DNA from: Hyphomicrobiaceae bacterium
GTDB taxonomy: Bacteria > Pseudomonadota > Alphaproteobacteria > Rhizobiales > Devosiaceae
Direction: 5' to 3'
Length of the DNA: 64,000 nt
Assembly: GCA_020638065.1 (NCBI GenBank)
Contig: JACKJG010000013.1
Location: 1-64,000 of the forward strand
The notes under the pieces are model-generated. The model was not told the DNA's origin. It saw only the letters and a list, made by a program, of their open reading frames with translations, and searched no databases. This document shows positions 62,898 to 64,000 of this stretch, piece after piece. The first letter of the stretch is position 1; every line of letters begins with the position of its first letter. The translations under genes and the position numbers were made by a program.

Positions 62898-64000
62898 ATG
62901 ACTACTTTTCTTGTCATCAACAACAATGACAGCGGCTCCGGCAGCCTTCGTCAGGCAATCCTGAACGCCGAAGAAAGCTCAAACCCGGGCGCCGATACGA
63001 TCGAGTTTGCCCCGTGGATGACCGGCCAGACGATATTTCTTTCGGAAACGCTGACCATCCAGTCGGGAAACCTGACAATCAATGGCGACATCAACGGCGA
63101 TGGTGATCCTGACATCACAATTTCTGGTGATAGCGGGGACGATGGCCGATCTCCCGACGATGTGGGCACACTGCTTCTTGTCGACTTCAATGCAACCGCC
63201 CGGATTAATTCTCTGATATTGGCCGACGGAACCTATTACGGAGCCAATACAGGCGGCACCTATGGCCCGGGTTACATAACTCCGGTTGCGCGATCCGGTC
63301 TTGCAGGCATTGAAAATCGGGGAACTCTAACCCTGACCGACAATGTCATCACCAATATGTATTCCAAGGGCGGCAACGGCGATAGCAGCTACGGCATTTA
63401 CGGCCTCGCGGGGGGACAGGGGACGGCCGGCATTTTGAATTCGGGTCAGTTGACGATCACTGACACAGCGCTGGAAGGCCTTACGGCCAAAGGCGGGAAC
63501 GGTGCAAATGGCTATGGCGCCTACGATGGCGGCGATGGTGGACGCGCGCAGGTCGGCATTCTGAATGGCTTCGGCAACATCAGCCTGCGAAACGTTGGCT
63601 TCAACAACATTAACGCGCTCGGTGGACAGGGTGGAGCGGGAGACGGCGCGGCGCGCACGGGCGGCAATGGCGGAGAAGCGACTGCGGGAATTTGGATTTA
63701 CAACGGAACCTATGTCAGCGTCGGCTATTCCGCACTGGGCGCGTTTACCGCAAATCCGGGCTCGGGCGGGTCTGGCCTGGGGGGCGCAGACCCCGGAGTC
63801 CCGGGCTATTACTATGCGCCTGTCCGAAGCGCGCCGGGAATTCTGACCGATTACGATTCTGGGTTCACCCAGTCAGATGACACCCGCCCCACCACCGGAC
63901 CGGGCCAGCGCATGTTCGGTTTTGCAGGAGACGATGTGCTGACCGACGGCTTTGGAGGCGGCAAGCTCTACGGCGGTAGCGGCGATGATTTTCTTTCGTC
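62898..64000 (+). CDS. Beta-helix and RTX protein 4, partial
   Basis: Open from the ATG at 62898 to the window edge, 367 codons so far. N-terminus MTTFLVINNNDSGSGSLRQA is nearly the same as copy 2 at the DNA level for the first 95 bases or so, then diverges. DINGDGDPD at about 64, coils with GIENRGTLTL, GILNSGQLTI and GILNGFGNIS, and the start of the Gly-rich Ca-binding part (GGKLYGGSGDDFLS) at the edge. AGGAG (62883-62887) lies ten bases before the ATG. The RTX and C-terminal part should follow outside the window, and more copies may exist. Confidence 0.85.
   Translation, partial: MTTFLVINNNDSGSGSLRQAILNAEESSNPGADTIEFAPWMTGQTIFLSETLTIQSGNLTINGDINGDGDPDITISGDSGDDGRSPDDVGTLLLVDFNATARINSLILADGTYYGANTGGTYGPGYITPVARSGLAGIENRGTLTLTDNVITNMYSKGGNGDSSYGIYGLAGGQGTAGILNSGQLTITDTALEGLTAKGGNGANGYGAYDGGDGGRAQVGILNGFGNISLRNVGFNNINALGGQGGAGDGAARTGGNGGEATAGIWIYNGTYVSVGYSALGAFTANPGSGGSGLGGADPGVPGYYYAPVRSAPGILTDYDSGFTQSDDTRPTTGPGQRMFGFAGDDVLTDGFGGGKLYGGSGDDFLS

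Noticed and set aside
57406..64000. The repetitive RTX region as a CRISPR array or other non-coding repeat
   Set aside because: The short GGCGGC/GACGAC repeats keep a strict reading frame and encode GGxGxDxLx nonapeptides.

Overview
The window looks like a chromosomal segment of a high-GC alphaproteobacterium in the Hyphomicrobiales (Devosiaceae such as Devosia or Pelagibacterium are my best guess, by inference only). The reasons are a circularly permuted two-piece tmRNA, an alpha-type SspB, an FtsZ with a very long linker, an ArsR-methyltransferase regulator beside metF, CtrA-like boxes, and a division/cell-wall cluster followed by lpxC-bamD-recN-ligA. Most of the window is core genome with short intergenic gaps.

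Layout. 1-5.2 kb (minus): DUF2065 (partial), hflC, hflK, folA, a DUF4424 secreted protein, a GNAT acetyltransferase and thyA. 5.4-7.7 kb (plus): two small membrane proteins, the permuted tmRNA gene ssrA, sspB and a ribbon-helix-helix protein. 7.7-17.2 kb: a giant AsmA-like protein, a ClC channel, a secreted esterase-like/phytase-fold protein, a metallophosphoesterase and small membrane proteins. 17.3-24.3 kb: a UvrD/PcrA helicase, a repeat-rich stretch carrying one AT-rich gene of unknown function, two 58-residue paralogues around a small membrane gene, a DUF1624 membrane protein, prmA and a 43-aa gene. 24.5-30.9 kb: pepP-like aminopeptidase, ChaC-like cyclotransferase, ligA, recN. 31-49.9 kb (minus): the dcw cluster read as rsmH-ftsL-ftsI-murE-murF-mraY-ftsW-murG-murC-murB-ddl-ftsQ-ftsA-ftsZ, then lpxC and bamD. 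murD and mraZ are missing from their usual places. 50-57.2 kb: a GNAT gene whose stop codon lies in the P1 helix of the opposite-strand RNase P RNA gene, a TerB/J-domain protein, a Pro-rich exported protein, metF with its probable SahR-type regulator and a perfect 22-bp palindromic operator, uxaC, and a DUF2336 protein. 57.4-64 kb (plus): four tandem genes, the last cut by the window edge, for leaderless beta-helix plus RTX proteins probably exported by type I secretion.

The genes group into functional sets: thyA, folA and metF in folate/one-carbon metabolism; ssrA and sspB as tag and adaptor for ClpXP proteolysis of stalled translation products; hflKC as a membrane quality-control complex; and dcw-lpxC-bamD as an envelope and division block. 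The least ordinary parts are the RTX tandem array (N-termini in an A-B-A-B pattern, with a 519-bp 97% identical 3' block shared by copies 1 and 2), the pair of 58-aa paralogues, the AT-rich orphan among repeats, and the dcw cluster without murD. I found no tRNA, CRISPR array, transposase or integrase.
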